DNA of 64,000 nt from Chloroflexota bacterium (GTDB taxonomy: Bacteria; Chloroflexota; UBA11872; VXOZ01): assembly GCA_026710945.1 (NCBI GenBank), contig JAPOQA010000054.1, positions 124,001 to 188,000 on the forward strand, read 5' to 3'. Below are positions 26,769-35,158 of the stretch, piece after piece. Each line of letters begins with the position of its first letter. Position 1 is the first letter of the stretch. Below the pieces are notes generated by a model. It was not told the origin of the DNA, searched no databases, and worked only from the letters and a program-made list of their open reading frames with translations. The position numbers and the translations under genes were made by a program.

Positions 26769-28130
26769 GTGAATACCGATGTCGGCAAGCCAGGGCTCGT
26801 TATTCCAGATTCTGACAATGAACGTGTACGCTTTGAAGGCCTTACGGATGAGGACCTTGCCCAATGCGTGCACTGCGGACTTTGTCTCAATGCGTGTCCC
26901 ACGTACCGGGAAACGGGCCTCGAGATGGAGAGTCCGCGGGGCCGCATCTATCTCGTCAAAGCGGCCAAAGAAGAGCGCATTCCAATCAATGAGACGTTTC
27001 TGCAACACATATTCCTTTGTTTGGATTGCCGGGCCTGCGAGACTGCCTGTCCATCGGGAGTACAGTATGGCAAGATCATCGAGGCAGCGCGCGGCGAGGC
27101 GACACAAGCGAAGCCCGGTGGGATGGTCCCACGCTTCCTGCGCTGGCTCGTGTTCAAACAAACATTTCCATTTCCCGGCAGACTGAGTCTGGTTGCCAAC
27201 ATCCTCCGTTTCTACCAATCCTCCGGTTTGCAGAAGTTAGTGCGAGGCAGCGGTGTCTTGAAGCTCTTCGGGCAGTTCGGTCATGCCGAAACGATGCTGC
27301 CAAAGTTGTCTGACGAATTCTATGCCGCGCCCGACGTGGAGGTAGTCCCAGCTCGTGGTGAGACGAAACGCCGGGTGGGGTTTGTGACCGGTTGCATCAT
27401 GCCATACTTTTTCGGTGAAACGAATCGGGCAACCGTAAGCGTCCTTACGCGCAATGGGTGCGAGGTGGTGATACCCAAGAGCCAACGCTGCTGCGGCGCT
27501 TTAGGTGTCCATGCCGGGGACCGTGAGACAGCCAAAGACTTGGCCCGGCAGAACATTGACGCCTTTGAACCCTATGACTTGGACGTTATCATCAGCAACG
27601 CGGCCGGCTGCGGTACTGCGCTCAAGGAGTACGACATTCTGCTTGAGCTTGATCCCAAATATGCCCTCCGCGCCCGCGACTTTTCAGAGAAGGTGAAAGA
27701 CGTTAGCGAATTCTTAGCCGATATTGAGGTAGACACGTCGTTTGGGCCGGTAAACAAGCGCGTAACGTATCAAGATGCTTGCCACCTGGCGCACGGACAG
27801 CGGGTGCGAGCACAGCCGCGCGCCCTGCTGCAAGCAATACCGGGACTTGAATTTGTAGAGATGAAGAACTCCGATCACTGTTGCGGCAGCGCAGGCGTAT
27901 ATAACGTTGTGCAGGCCGACATGGCGCAGCGCATTGTAGCGCCGAAAGTCAAGAATATCGCGGCAACGGACGCTGAACTCGTCGTTGTTGGCAATCCGGG
28001 TTGTATGTTGCAAATGGACAGCGCCCTGGCTGCAAGCGGAGAAACAACGCGATCAATTCACACAATGGAACTGCTTGAAGAAGCCTATCAGGCAGCGGAG
28101 AGCAATGAGCACGATAATTCTAACGCATGA
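26769..28130 (+). CDS. glcF: Glycolate oxidase iron-sulfur subunit GlcF
   Basis: A 453-residue Fe-S protein starting at GTG 26769. Two 4Fe-4S ferredoxin motifs are present: CVHCGLCLNACPTY at about residue 36 and CLDCRACETACPSG at about 85. Two CCG domains follow (CCGALGVHAGD and CCGSAGVYN), the heterodisulfide-reductase-type cysteine motif of GlcF/LldE. It passes electrons from the flavin subunits toward quinone or another acceptor. Within the operon it is 35 bases after glcE. Confidence 0.92.
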   Translation: MNTDVGKPGLVIPDSDNERVRFEGLTDEDLAQCVHCGLCLNACPTYRETGLEMESPRGRIYLVKAAKEERIPINETFLQHIFLCLDCRACETACPSGVQYGKIIEAARGEATQAKPGGMVPRFLRWLVFKQTFPFPGRLSLVANILRFYQSSGLQKLVRGSGVLKLFGQFGHAETMLPKLSDEFYAAPDVEVVPARGETKRRVGFVTGCIMPYFFGETNRATVSVLTRNGCEVVIPKSQRCCGALGVHAGDRETAKDLARQNIDAFEPYDLDVIISNAAGCGTALKEYDILLELDPKYALRARDFSEKVKDVSEFLADIEVDTSFGPVNKRVTYQDACHLAHGQRVRAQPRALLQAIPGLEFVEMKNSDHCCGSAGVYNVVQADMAQRIVAPKVKNIAATDAELVVVGNPGCMLQMDSALAASGETTRSIHTMELLEEAYQAAESNEHDNSNA

Positions 28131-28218
28131 GCCATTCTTGTATCCTATAGCTGTGGGGAGCGGAAGCGACGTGATACTGGATGCACGAATGTTGGTGCGC
28201 GCAATTACCGAGGGTTAG
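28105..28218 (+). CDS. Possible 37-residue peptide overlapping the glcF end
   Basis: ATG 28105 lies inside the glcF 3' end in another frame, with GGAG 4-5 bases upstream, and the frame closes at 28218. The product (MSTIILTHEPFLYPIAVG...) has no recognisable family. Overlap with glcF would allow translational coupling, but a chance frame is as likely. Confidence 0.2.
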   Translation: MSTIILTHEPFLYPIAVGSGSDVILDARMLVRAITEG

Positions 28219-28245
28219 AGACACTGCTGGAAGGAGTACTGTGAA

Positions 28246-29283
28246 ATGGTGGAGAACGGGGGAAATGGCGTAAAGGACCTTACGATTATTGGAGGTGGCC
28301 CTACGGGGTTGTTTGGGCTTTTCTACGCCGGAGTGCGCCATCTCGATACACAGCTTGTGGAAGCAATGGATGAAATAGGCGGCGCCCTTTCAGCCCTATA
28401 CGCGGTGAAGAACGTCTACGATATGGCTGGCTTCCCGGCGATCCTCGCCAAGGATCTGGTTGCGGCTTTGCATGAGCAGGCGGACCAGTGGCAATATCCC
28501 ATATTTCTTTCACAGAAAATAACGGAACTTGAAGAGCGCGACGGCGTCTACGTGCTCCATTCGCAGAGCGGCCAGGAATTCAAGAGCAAGACCGTACTCA
28601 TTGCCAACGGCAATGGCTCGCTGGCGCCGCGCAAATTGAAGATTCCCGGCATCGAGCCCCTGGAAGACAAGCAGGTCTTCTATACTGTCAAAAACCTGGA
28701 AACGTTCCGCGACAAGCGTGTGCTGATCATTGGTGGGGGAGACTCGGCACTCGACTGGGCGCTTGAACTTGAGAAAGTCGCAAAGATGGCGACGCTCATT
28801 CACCGCCTGCCGGTCTGGCAGGCGCACGAGGCGACAGTTCGCCAACTCATTTACTCGGAGGTGGACGTGCACTTCCCCCGGCATGAAGCCAGTGAGTTGC
28901 ACGTAACTGACGGCAAGCTCACGGGAGTCACCATCACGAATCTCACATCGAAAGAGACTTTCGATCTTGAAGTGGACATAATCCTGATTTGCATTGGATT
29001 CCTGATGGATACGACTGTCATACGAAAGTGGGGGGTTGACCTTGAAGGCAGGAAGGGCATCAAGGTAGATCCCGCGACGATGGTTACGAGCCGACCCGGT
29101 GTCTATGCTGCAGGCGATATTGCCGCTTACGAGGGGAAGATCAATCTGATTGCGTGCGGAGCGTCCGAGGCGGCTATGGCAGTGAATCAAGCAGTGCGGT
29201 ATATTAACCCCGATGCTCGGCTCGCTCCGGGTCACAGTAGTGATATGGATATCTTTACCAAACGCGATAAGCCGGAGACATAG
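28246..29283 (+). CDS. Thioredoxin-reductase-like ferredoxin-NADP reductase (YumC type)
   Basis: A 345-residue two-dinucleotide-domain flavoprotein. The FAD motif IIGGGPTGLFG is at residues 14-24 and the NAD(P) motif IIGGGDSALDWALEL at about 160. The FAD-closing motif GVYAAGDIAAYEGK is near 285. The CxxC redox pair of thioredoxin reductase is absent, as expected for the TrxR-like ferredoxin/flavodoxin-NADP+ reductases of 330-350 residues. GGAAGGAG is 9 bases before ATG 28246. Sitting between glcF and nuoE-like genes, it may link NADPH and ferredoxin to the neighbouring redox proteins. Confidence 0.88.
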   Translation: MVENGGNGVKDLTIIGGGPTGLFGLFYAGVRHLDTQLVEAMDEIGGALSALYAVKNVYDMAGFPAILAKDLVAALHEQADQWQYPIFLSQKITELEERDGVYVLHSQSGQEFKSKTVLIANGNGSLAPRKLKIPGIEPLEDKQVFYTVKNLETFRDKRVLIIGGGDSALDWALELEKVAKMATLIHRLPVWQAHEATVRQLIYSEVDVHFPRHEASELHVTDGKLTGVTITNLTSKETFDLEVDIILICIGFLMDTTVIRKWGVDLEGRKGIKVDPATMVTSRPGVYAAGDIAAYEGKINLIACGASEAAMAVNQAVRYINPDARLAPGHSSDMDIFTKRDKPET

Positions 29284-29316
29284 CCGCCACCACGCGAACA
29301 CAGTGGAGGACAGCCA

Positions 29317-29811
29317 TTGGCTACGCCACCGAGAGAAGTCGAAAGCGTTGATGCCGCTAAATACGCCGCATTAGCGCGCGAGATTGAGGAGTGCAAGCAA
29401 GAGCCGGGCTCGACGCTCGATATGCTTCATGCTGTGCAACGGCAATTTGGTTATCTGGAGCCCACAGCCGTGGGCATGGTGGCGGAGGCCCTGGGGCAGA
29501 CAAAGGCGCAGCTATATGGCGTCGCGACATTCTACACAATGTTCTTCTTTGAGCCGAAGCCGCCCGTTATCGCGCGCGTGTGCGTGAATCTCTCGTGTCA
29601 CCTGCGCGGCGCGCAGGAGGTGCTGCATACGTTGGAAGAGGCAGCCGCAGCGCAGCCAGACGCATTTGAAGTGGAAGAGGTAATGTGCCTGGGACTTTGT
29701 GAGCAGGCGCCGGCGCTATTGATCAACGAGGTTGCAGTGGGGCAGGTGACTGGATCAGAAGCTCTCGAAAAGGTTCAGGCTAAAGTTGCAGCCAGCAGTG
29801 AAAGTGGTTAG
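29317..29811 (+). CDS. nuoE: NuoE-like 2Fe-2S protein (NADH-quinone oxidoreductase 24-kDa subunit family)
   Basis: A 164-residue thioredoxin-fold [2Fe-2S] protein from TTG 29317 with GGAGG 7 bases upstream. The four cluster cysteines are in CVNLSCHLRGA (C-x4-C) and MCLGLCEQAP (C-x3-C). The helical N-domain has MLHAVQRQFGYLEP. NuoE-type proteins also serve in NAD-linked formate dehydrogenases and hydrogenases (FdsG, HoxE), so complex I membership is not certain. The nuoF-like gene follows after 39 bases. No other nuo genes are in the window. Confidence 0.88.
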   Translation: MATPPREVESVDAAKYAALAREIEECKQEPGSTLDMLHAVQRQFGYLEPTAVGMVAEALGQTKAQLYGVATFYTMFFFEPKPPVIARVCVNLSCHLRGAQEVLHTLEEAAAAQPDAFEVEEVMCLGLCEQAPALLINEVAVGQVTGSEALEKVQAKVAASSESG

Positions 29812-29850
29812 TGCGCAGATGTAGCCCGACGGCCGCGAGGAGCGAACAGC

Positions 29851-31206
29851 ATGGAGCAGGTCTGCCTGCGGCGAATACACAATGAGAATTCTCAGGACAT
29901 CGAGTCTTACATGGCGCATGATGGCTATGCCGCTCTGCGCAAAGCACTGACTGAGATGACCCCTTCAGCCGTGCACGATGAGGTGCGCGCCGCAAACATG
30001 GGTGGTCGTGGCGGGGCCGGGTTTCCCACGGCAATGAAGTGGAATTTCCTGGTGGGAGCTCGGGGTGAGCCCAAGTACGTCCTGTGCAATTTCGATGAAA
30101 GTGAACCCGGTACTTTTTCCAACCGTGTCATTGGCGAGGAAGACCCCCATCTCTTGGTGGAGGGCTGTTTGCTGGCAGCCTACGCTACCGGATGTTCCAT
30201 CATCTTCATTTATATCCGGGGTGAATACTTCTTAGCATATGAACGAGTCAAGCACGCCATAGAACAGGCCTACGAGCGCGGCCTCATCGGCAAGAACATA
30301 CTCGGCACCGACTTCTCCGTGGAATTGTACTTACGGCGTGGCGCGGGAGCGTACATCGTCGGCGAAGAAACCGCCATTATGAACTCCCTTGAAGGGAAGA
30401 GAGGCTACCCACGCGCACGACCGCCCTTCCCTGCCAATGAAGGTCTTTTCGGCAAACCCACGCTCATTAATAATGTGGAGACTCTCTCCAATCTCTCCGA
30501 TATTGTCCTCAATGGCGGTGAGAGGTGGAGTAACCTGGGAGTAAACGAGGGGTCCGGTTTAAATGTCTACTGCGTTTCTGGCCACGTTGAGCGCCCGGGG
30601 GTTTACGAACTGCCGATGGGAACCACCGCGCGGGAACTGATTTACGAACATGCAGGTGGAGTTTGGCAGGGACGAACGCTCAAGGCTTGGAAGCCGGGTG
30701 GAGCGTCCAGCGCCATCTTGCCTGCCGATATGATCGATCTTGTCCTCGACTTCAAACCGGTGCAGGCGGCCGGAACCATCCTGGGTACGGCGGGCGTCAT
30801 CGTTATGGACGACCACTCCTGCGTTGTCGACGCGGCAATCCGGGATGCAACGTTTTTTGAGGAAGAGTCCTGCGGCTTCTGCTTCCCTTGCCGCGACGGT
30901 ACCCGGGTCCTCCGCATGTTGGTGGAGCGTGTCCGCCACGGCGTGGCTGCGCCCGATACCATCGACCTCATTGAACATGCTTCCACCGATATGATGGGCG
31001 CATCGTTCTGCGGACTCGGCCAGTTTGCCCCTTGGCCGGTGGTGAGCACCGTACGTAACTTCCGCCAAGAGTACGATGCTCACATTATAGAAAAAGTGTG
31101 CCCGGCAGGCGTGTGTCCCATGGACGGCACAGAGCCGAACGAGCACGTCGACCGTCGCACTCTCCAAGAGATGCTCGTGGCGCAAAAGGGCGGAGTGCTG
31201 GCATAG
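29851..31206 (+). CDS. nuoF: NuoF-like NADH-binding flavoprotein
   Basis: A 451-residue homologue of the 51-kDa NADH dehydrogenase subunit. The FMN/NADH motifs MGGRGGAGFPTAMKW (about residue 50), CNFDESEPGTFSNR and the RRGAGAYIVGEETA loop are intact. The SLBB-like segment is in the middle (VSGHVERPGVYELP). The N3-type 4Fe-4S ligands are ESCGFCFPCRDGT plus SFCGLG. It lacks the N-terminal ferredoxin extension of HydB/HoxF-like fusions, but keeps CPAGVCPMDG near the C-terminus. With NuoE it would form an NADH:acceptor module; the acceptor could be the Glc proteins, the FNR or a complex encoded elsewhere. Confidence 0.9.
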   Translation: MEQVCLRRIHNENSQDIESYMAHDGYAALRKALTEMTPSAVHDEVRAANMGGRGGAGFPTAMKWNFLVGARGEPKYVLCNFDESEPGTFSNRVIGEEDPHLLVEGCLLAAYATGCSIIFIYIRGEYFLAYERVKHAIEQAYERGLIGKNILGTDFSVELYLRRGAGAYIVGEETAIMNSLEGKRGYPRARPPFPANEGLFGKPTLINNVETLSNLSDIVLNGGERWSNLGVNEGSGLNVYCVSGHVERPGVYELPMGTTARELIYEHAGGVWQGRTLKAWKPGGASSAILPADMIDLVLDFKPVQAAGTILGTAGVIVMDDHSCVVDAAIRDATFFEEESCGFCFPCRDGTRVLRMLVERVRHGVAAPDTIDLIEHASTDMMGASFCGLGQFAPWPVVSTVRNFRQEYDAHIIEKVCPAGVCPMDGTEPNEHVDRRTLQEMLVAQKGGVLA

Positions 31207-31386
31207 ATCAGGGTCACGTCTCTAAGCCGGCACTATTAGAGTTCGAACTGTTTGCGCTGCCCCTTGCCTTGGCTTCCTGGACTTTCTCAGCCTTGATCGC
31301 AATTGTGTGCCTCGGTATAAACTGGGCGGACATGTCCATTTAGCGATCGCGGCACTCTTTCCTGAGCAGGGCTATTCCCGCTGGTT

Positions 31387-32664
31387 TTACGCGTCCGTCT
31401 CTGCATCTTGCTCCGCTACGAAGACATTTGGTACCTTCAAAATAATTCCCGCGCTCAGTGCGAAGAATCCCGCCATCATGATGAAGACGGCGGTGTAGCC
31501 CAGCAGCGGTTGAATGCCGTTGAAGGTGTCCAGCACGACGCCCGCGCTGAGGCTGCCGAGCGCGTCCCCACCGGCAGTCGCCAAGTTGGTGAGGCCCATG
31601 TACAGGCCGGGCGCTCTGGGATCGGGGATGAGGTCAATCGCCAAAGCCCAATCCGCGGCAGTGAACATTCCAACAGCCCCACCGAGCACGGCAAATCCAA
31701 CGAGAAGGGTTGCGAAATTTGTCGTAAAGAGCAGAATCAAGGATGCAACCAACCCTACACTGCAGGCGGCGAAAACCAGGCTGCGCCGGTCTATGCGGTC
31801 TGAAATCCAGCCAGCCGGTACTGTGACCAGTCCCGCCACTACGATGAGCACCCCAAGCGCCATGGTCACAGAGAGGCCGGCATTCTCGCTTATGCCAAGG
31901 CGTTCGCGCACGAAGAAGAGCAGAATCTGGTCTGCAGCCAGCAGTCCCATGAAAAAGAACAAACGGGAGAGCAGGATCCAAGTGAACCCCGGCCTCGAAC
32001 GCAACTCCGCAAGGCGCGTGCGAAACTCGCTGAGTACCCCGGAAAACTCCGGTTTCTCCGCCAACGGCTCCTCGCGGATGGTGAGAGTGGAGATCACTGC
32101 CACCATCACGAGTACGCCGGCAGCGACGAAGAGGTAATTCCCCGGTTGCCCGCGATCCAGGAATTGTCCGGCAACGAGCGCACCTAGCAGGACACCAAGC
32201 TGGTTAGCCAGGCCGAAAAACCCCGATGCGCGTCCCCGCTGGTTCTGCGGCACAAGATCGGGGATGATGCCCTGGTACGGCCCGTGCGCGCTATTGGACG
32301 AAAGCTGTAGCAGGACAACCACCGCAAAGAGCAGGGCATAGGTGCTGACCGCGGCCATCAGCAAGAGAAAGAGAGCGCTCAAGAGCGAGCCCAAGAGCAT
32401 GTACGGCTTGCGGCGGCCCCATCGCGCAGTCGTGCGGTCGCTCACCGCGCCCATAACTGGCTGGACGACAATGGCAACCATGAGGCCGACGGAAACTAGG
32501 ACGCCCAGGTAGGTGCCCTTGTGCGCCGGGCCCACCAGTGCTTCAACGCGGTCAGGCAGGTAGACTACATTCAGACCCGCCCAAACAGTTGAGAGTCCCA
32601 GCCAAAAGACACTGATCCGGGCTAGGTACGGTAGGGAAACACGTTCTCGGTTGCTACGCGACAT
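31387..32664 (-). CDS. MFS transporter (GPH/SLC45-like)
   Basis: A 425-residue inner-membrane carrier with about 12 hydrophobic segments. The loop 2-3 signature is GAVSDRTTARWGRRKPYML (residues about 72-90), typical of the glycoside-pentoside-hexuronide/SLC45-type branch. The loop 8-9 equivalent is GWISDRIDRRSL. GAGGAGAGG immediately precedes ATG 32664. GPH-type carriers import sugars or sugar acids with a cation; the substrate here is unknown. It is the last gene of the long minus-strand accessory run. Confidence 0.85.
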   Translation of the reverse strand: MSRSNRERVSLPYLARISVFWLGLSTVWAGLNVVYLPDRVEALVGPAHKGTYLGVLVSVGLMVAIVVQPVMGAVSDRTTARWGRRKPYMLLGSLLSALFLLLMAAVSTYALLFAVVVLLQLSSNSAHGPYQGIIPDLVPQNQRGRASGFFGLANQLGVLLGALVAGQFLDRGQPGNYLFVAAGVLVMVAVISTLTIREEPLAEKPEFSGVLSEFRTRLAELRSRPGFTWILLSRLFFFMGLLAADQILLFFVRERLGISENAGLSVTMALGVLIVVAGLVTVPAGWISDRIDRRSLVFAACSVGLVASLILLFTTNFATLLVGFAVLGGAVGMFTAADWALAIDLIPDPRAPGLYMGLTNLATAGGDALGSLSAGVVLDTFNGIQPLLGYTAVFIMMAGFFALSAGIILKVPNVFVAEQDAETDA

Positions 32665-32775
32665 TACCTCTCCTCAATTGCGGCGAAGTGTGCAGGGACT
32701 GGTATTGCAAAAGTGAATTTCTGCCTGCCGTGACCGCGCCTCGCCGCTACCGACCGGCACACTGGCGCATGTCTT

Positions 32776-33435
32776 CTACTGCACGCCGATTGTCTTGGTG
32801 CCCCGCTCGTCCATCTCCCCATCTCGGCGATCTTGCAGAAGCCGCCCGCCCCTGTAGAAGAAATAGCACGCGCCGATCTGGATGACATGATACAAGTCAT
32901 TGTGATTGAAATGGCGGTGAAGCTTGATCTTGCGTATCTGAACGAATGCGGCGAGCAGCGAAATGAAGACTCCGCTCAGCAAGTACCGTGAGTCTCCGGC
33001 GCCTCTACGGAAAACGTAAGGCACATGAAACGCCGCGACACCCGCCATAGCGGATCCGTAGTCGATGATTACGTAGAGAAACTTGCCGCGGGATGCCATC
33101 CAACCGCAGTATGCCATCAGCTTTAGTAGCGTGCCCACGAGCAGTTTGCCCTTGAGCGGCTGCGACGTGGACGCTACCACCGTGCTCGCAAACATGCCTG
33201 CGCTCGTGAACCCGGTGGCCAGCGTCGTCCCTTTCCACAGCTTGCGCCGCAACGCAGGCGACTGGTCCCCCACGGCATGCGACGTGCCGCCAAGCACTGC
33301 CGCAACTGCTGCGGCAAGGAATCCTATGCCCCATGTGATCTGGGAGAACTGGCGCTGCGAGATCCCTTGCCGTAGCAGAGCGATACCCCACTTGGCATTG
33401 CACAATGCAAGCAGCAAGTCGGTCAAGACTGTCAT
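32776..33435 (-). CDS. Multi-pass membrane protein of unknown function
   Basis: A 219-residue protein with roughly six to seven hydrophobic segments (for example ITWGIGFLAAAVAAVLGG and YLLSGVFISLLAAFV) and a histidine-rich stretch KIKLHRHFNHNDLYHVIQ near residue 175, followed by a hydrophobic stretch and a charged tail. I do not recognise the family with confidence. The H-rich loop next to membrane helices resembles heme- or metal-handling membrane proteins, but that is only suggestive. ATG 33435 is used; it is 111 bases upstream of the MFS gene on the same strand. Confidence 0.65.
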   Translation of the reverse strand: MTVLTDLLLALCNAKWGIALLRQGISQRQFSQITWGIGFLAAAVAAVLGGTSHAVGDQSPALRRKLWKGTTLATGFTSAGMFASTVVASTSQPLKGKLLVGTLLKLMAYCGWMASRGKFLYVIIDYGSAMAGVAAFHVPYVFRRGAGDSRYLLSGVFISLLAAFVQIRKIKLHRHFNHNDLYHVIQIGACYFFYRGGRLLQDRRDGEMDERGTKTIGVQ

Positions 33436-33731
33436 CGGTTCATTGATCTTGATGGAGCATTACTCCTCGTTGGGCGTTAGTTCGCATAGCCGGACGCATC
33501 TTGAACCCAACGCCAATTGGGAAATCAGCACCGTAAACATTCACAGTGTCAAACGCAGCGCTCGTGCAGACGTAAGTATTGCCACGCCGTAACTCGACGA
33601 TGACTACATGAAAGCGTGCCACGTGGTGAATGTCTTCGGACTACAATACGCTAGGAGTGTCCTCGCATACAACAGTCGACGGATTCTGCTGCCGCCTCCG
33701 ACCCTAAACCACTGGTGAAAGGTGACAATAC

Positions 33732-35138
33732 TTAGCCCATCGAGTCAGCAAACATCGCGGCGTAGTGGCGATGCCAGTCGCTTTGGAACCGCTCGCCCGG
33801 ATCGTAACGCCGCTTCAGTTGGAGAAACTCCGGTAACTGTGGATAGCACTCCTCCACCTGCGCGCGGGTGGCGTGCTTGTGGTATGTCAGGTAGTAGCTG
33901 CCGCCGTACTGGATCGCGCGGTCGATCAGGCGGCGGAAGGCTGCCGCGGCGCTTGCCTGACCTTCCGGTGTGTGCGACACGTGTAGATTGAAGATGACGC
34001 AGGCAAAGCTCTCTCGCGCCCAGGCCAGAAAGCTCTCCTCATCACGTACCACAAGTCGGATGGTGCCATAGACGACTTGAGTCTTGTGTTGCCGGAAGTC
34101 CTCGCGAACGTCACGCATGAAAGCCGCCAGGGATTGGCGCGGCACATAGACTTCGGTGATGACTTCCGTTGCCGGGGCCGCAGCGCCGACGTATTGGTCG
34201 AGCATGCGGTGGTAGTTTTCCTCGTAGTAGCCGAGCTGATGCAGGTCCGACCAATATATCTGGCCGTTGGTTGCGAGGTAGTGCGTAACGTACTGCTCAA
34301 ATGCCTGCGGCTTATTCACGTGGGCAAAGAGAATCAAGCGCCGCCAATCGTCAACGGAAAGCTCCCGCTGCTCATCTGATATTGGCGTATCCGGCGCGAC
34401 CGGACGGTAGCAGGAAAACACACCTTTCGTCAGATAGCCTTCAGAAGAATCATCAATTGAGTATTGGAAGTCGCCGTAGAGGAAACCTTCCTCGATCCGT
34501 TGCGCAAATGCCGGCATGAGTTCATCAATATCGACTACAGTGACAGTGCGCTGGAGCTTCTGCCGCGGCAAAAGCCGCAGCGTTACGCTATATACCACGC
34601 CAAAAAGCCCGTATCCTCCAACTACCAGTCGAAAGAGCTCACTGTTTTCTGTGCGGCTGCAATTCAAGGCATTCCCGTTGGCATCAACCAGAACGAACGA
34701 TTCAACGTCAGTGATTATCGGTCGCATGCGGAGACCCCGGCCGTGCACGTTAGCTGCCAGCGCACCGCCCATGCTCATCCGGTCTCCCCCGGTCTGCTTC
34801 TGAGCGATAGCCCATTGCGACGGATGCGCCGGCGCTGCTTGTCGAATGGCTGCGATGAGCTCCGGCCAGTAGATGCCCGCTTCTACTGTGATTAAGCCTG
34901 CATCGGCGTCGAAGTCTAGCACCCGATTCAGCGGCACCGTATCCATGAGGATTGTGTCGCTGCCGAACTGTTGCGCTCCCATAGCATGCCGTCCACCGGC
35001 AATAGAGAGCGACTTCCCTTCCCTCTGCGCAGTGGCGATGGCAGACTGGATTGCTTGCAGCGAATCAACAGGAACGACCCGATCAACGGTGGTGGGATTG
35101 AGTTGTGAGTGGATGTCGTTGACGTCGACGCCGGACAT
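33732..35138 (-). CDS. FAD-linked oxidase of the VAO family (aldonolactone oxidase/DprE1-like)
   Basis: A 468-residue FAD_binding_4 protein. The FAD segment SIAGGRHAMGAQQF is at about residue 45; its His is in the position used for covalent flavin in some VAO enzymes. GGALAANVHGRG is the second FAD motif (about 122). The C-terminal half has the aldonolactone-oxidase-like pattern and ends YDPGERFQSDWHRHY. Members oxidise sugar lactones, alditols or decaprenyl-phosphoryl-ribose. Its AAAGGAG ribosome site lies in the 20-base gap after the M81 gene, so the two are co-transcribed. The substrate is not predictable. Confidence 0.82.
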   Translation of the reverse strand: MSGVDVNDIHSQLNPTTVDRVVPVDSLQAIQSAIATAQREGKSLSIAGGRHAMGAQQFGSDTILMDTVPLNRVLDFDADAGLITVEAGIYWPELIAAIRQAAPAHPSQWAIAQKQTGGDRMSMGGALAANVHGRGLRMRPIITDVESFVLVDANGNALNCSRTENSELFRLVVGGYGLFGVVYSVTLRLLPRQKLQRTVTVVDIDELMPAFAQRIEEGFLYGDFQYSIDDSSEGYLTKGVFSCYRPVAPDTPISDEQRELSVDDWRRLILFAHVNKPQAFEQYVTHYLATNGQIYWSDLHQLGYYEENYHRMLDQYVGAAAPATEVITEVYVPRQSLAAFMRDVREDFRQHKTQVVYGTIRLVVRDEESFLAWARESFACVIFNLHVSHTPEGQASAAAAFRRLIDRAIQYGGSYYLTYHKHATRAQVEECYPQLPEFLQLKRRYDPGERFQSDWHRHYAAMFADSMG

Positions 35139-35158
35139 GTGTGCATGTGCTCCTTTTG

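Noticed and set aside
28510-29301. 263-codon minus-strand frame
   Set aside because: Antisense to the ferredoxin-NADP reductase gene; no motif or ribosome site.
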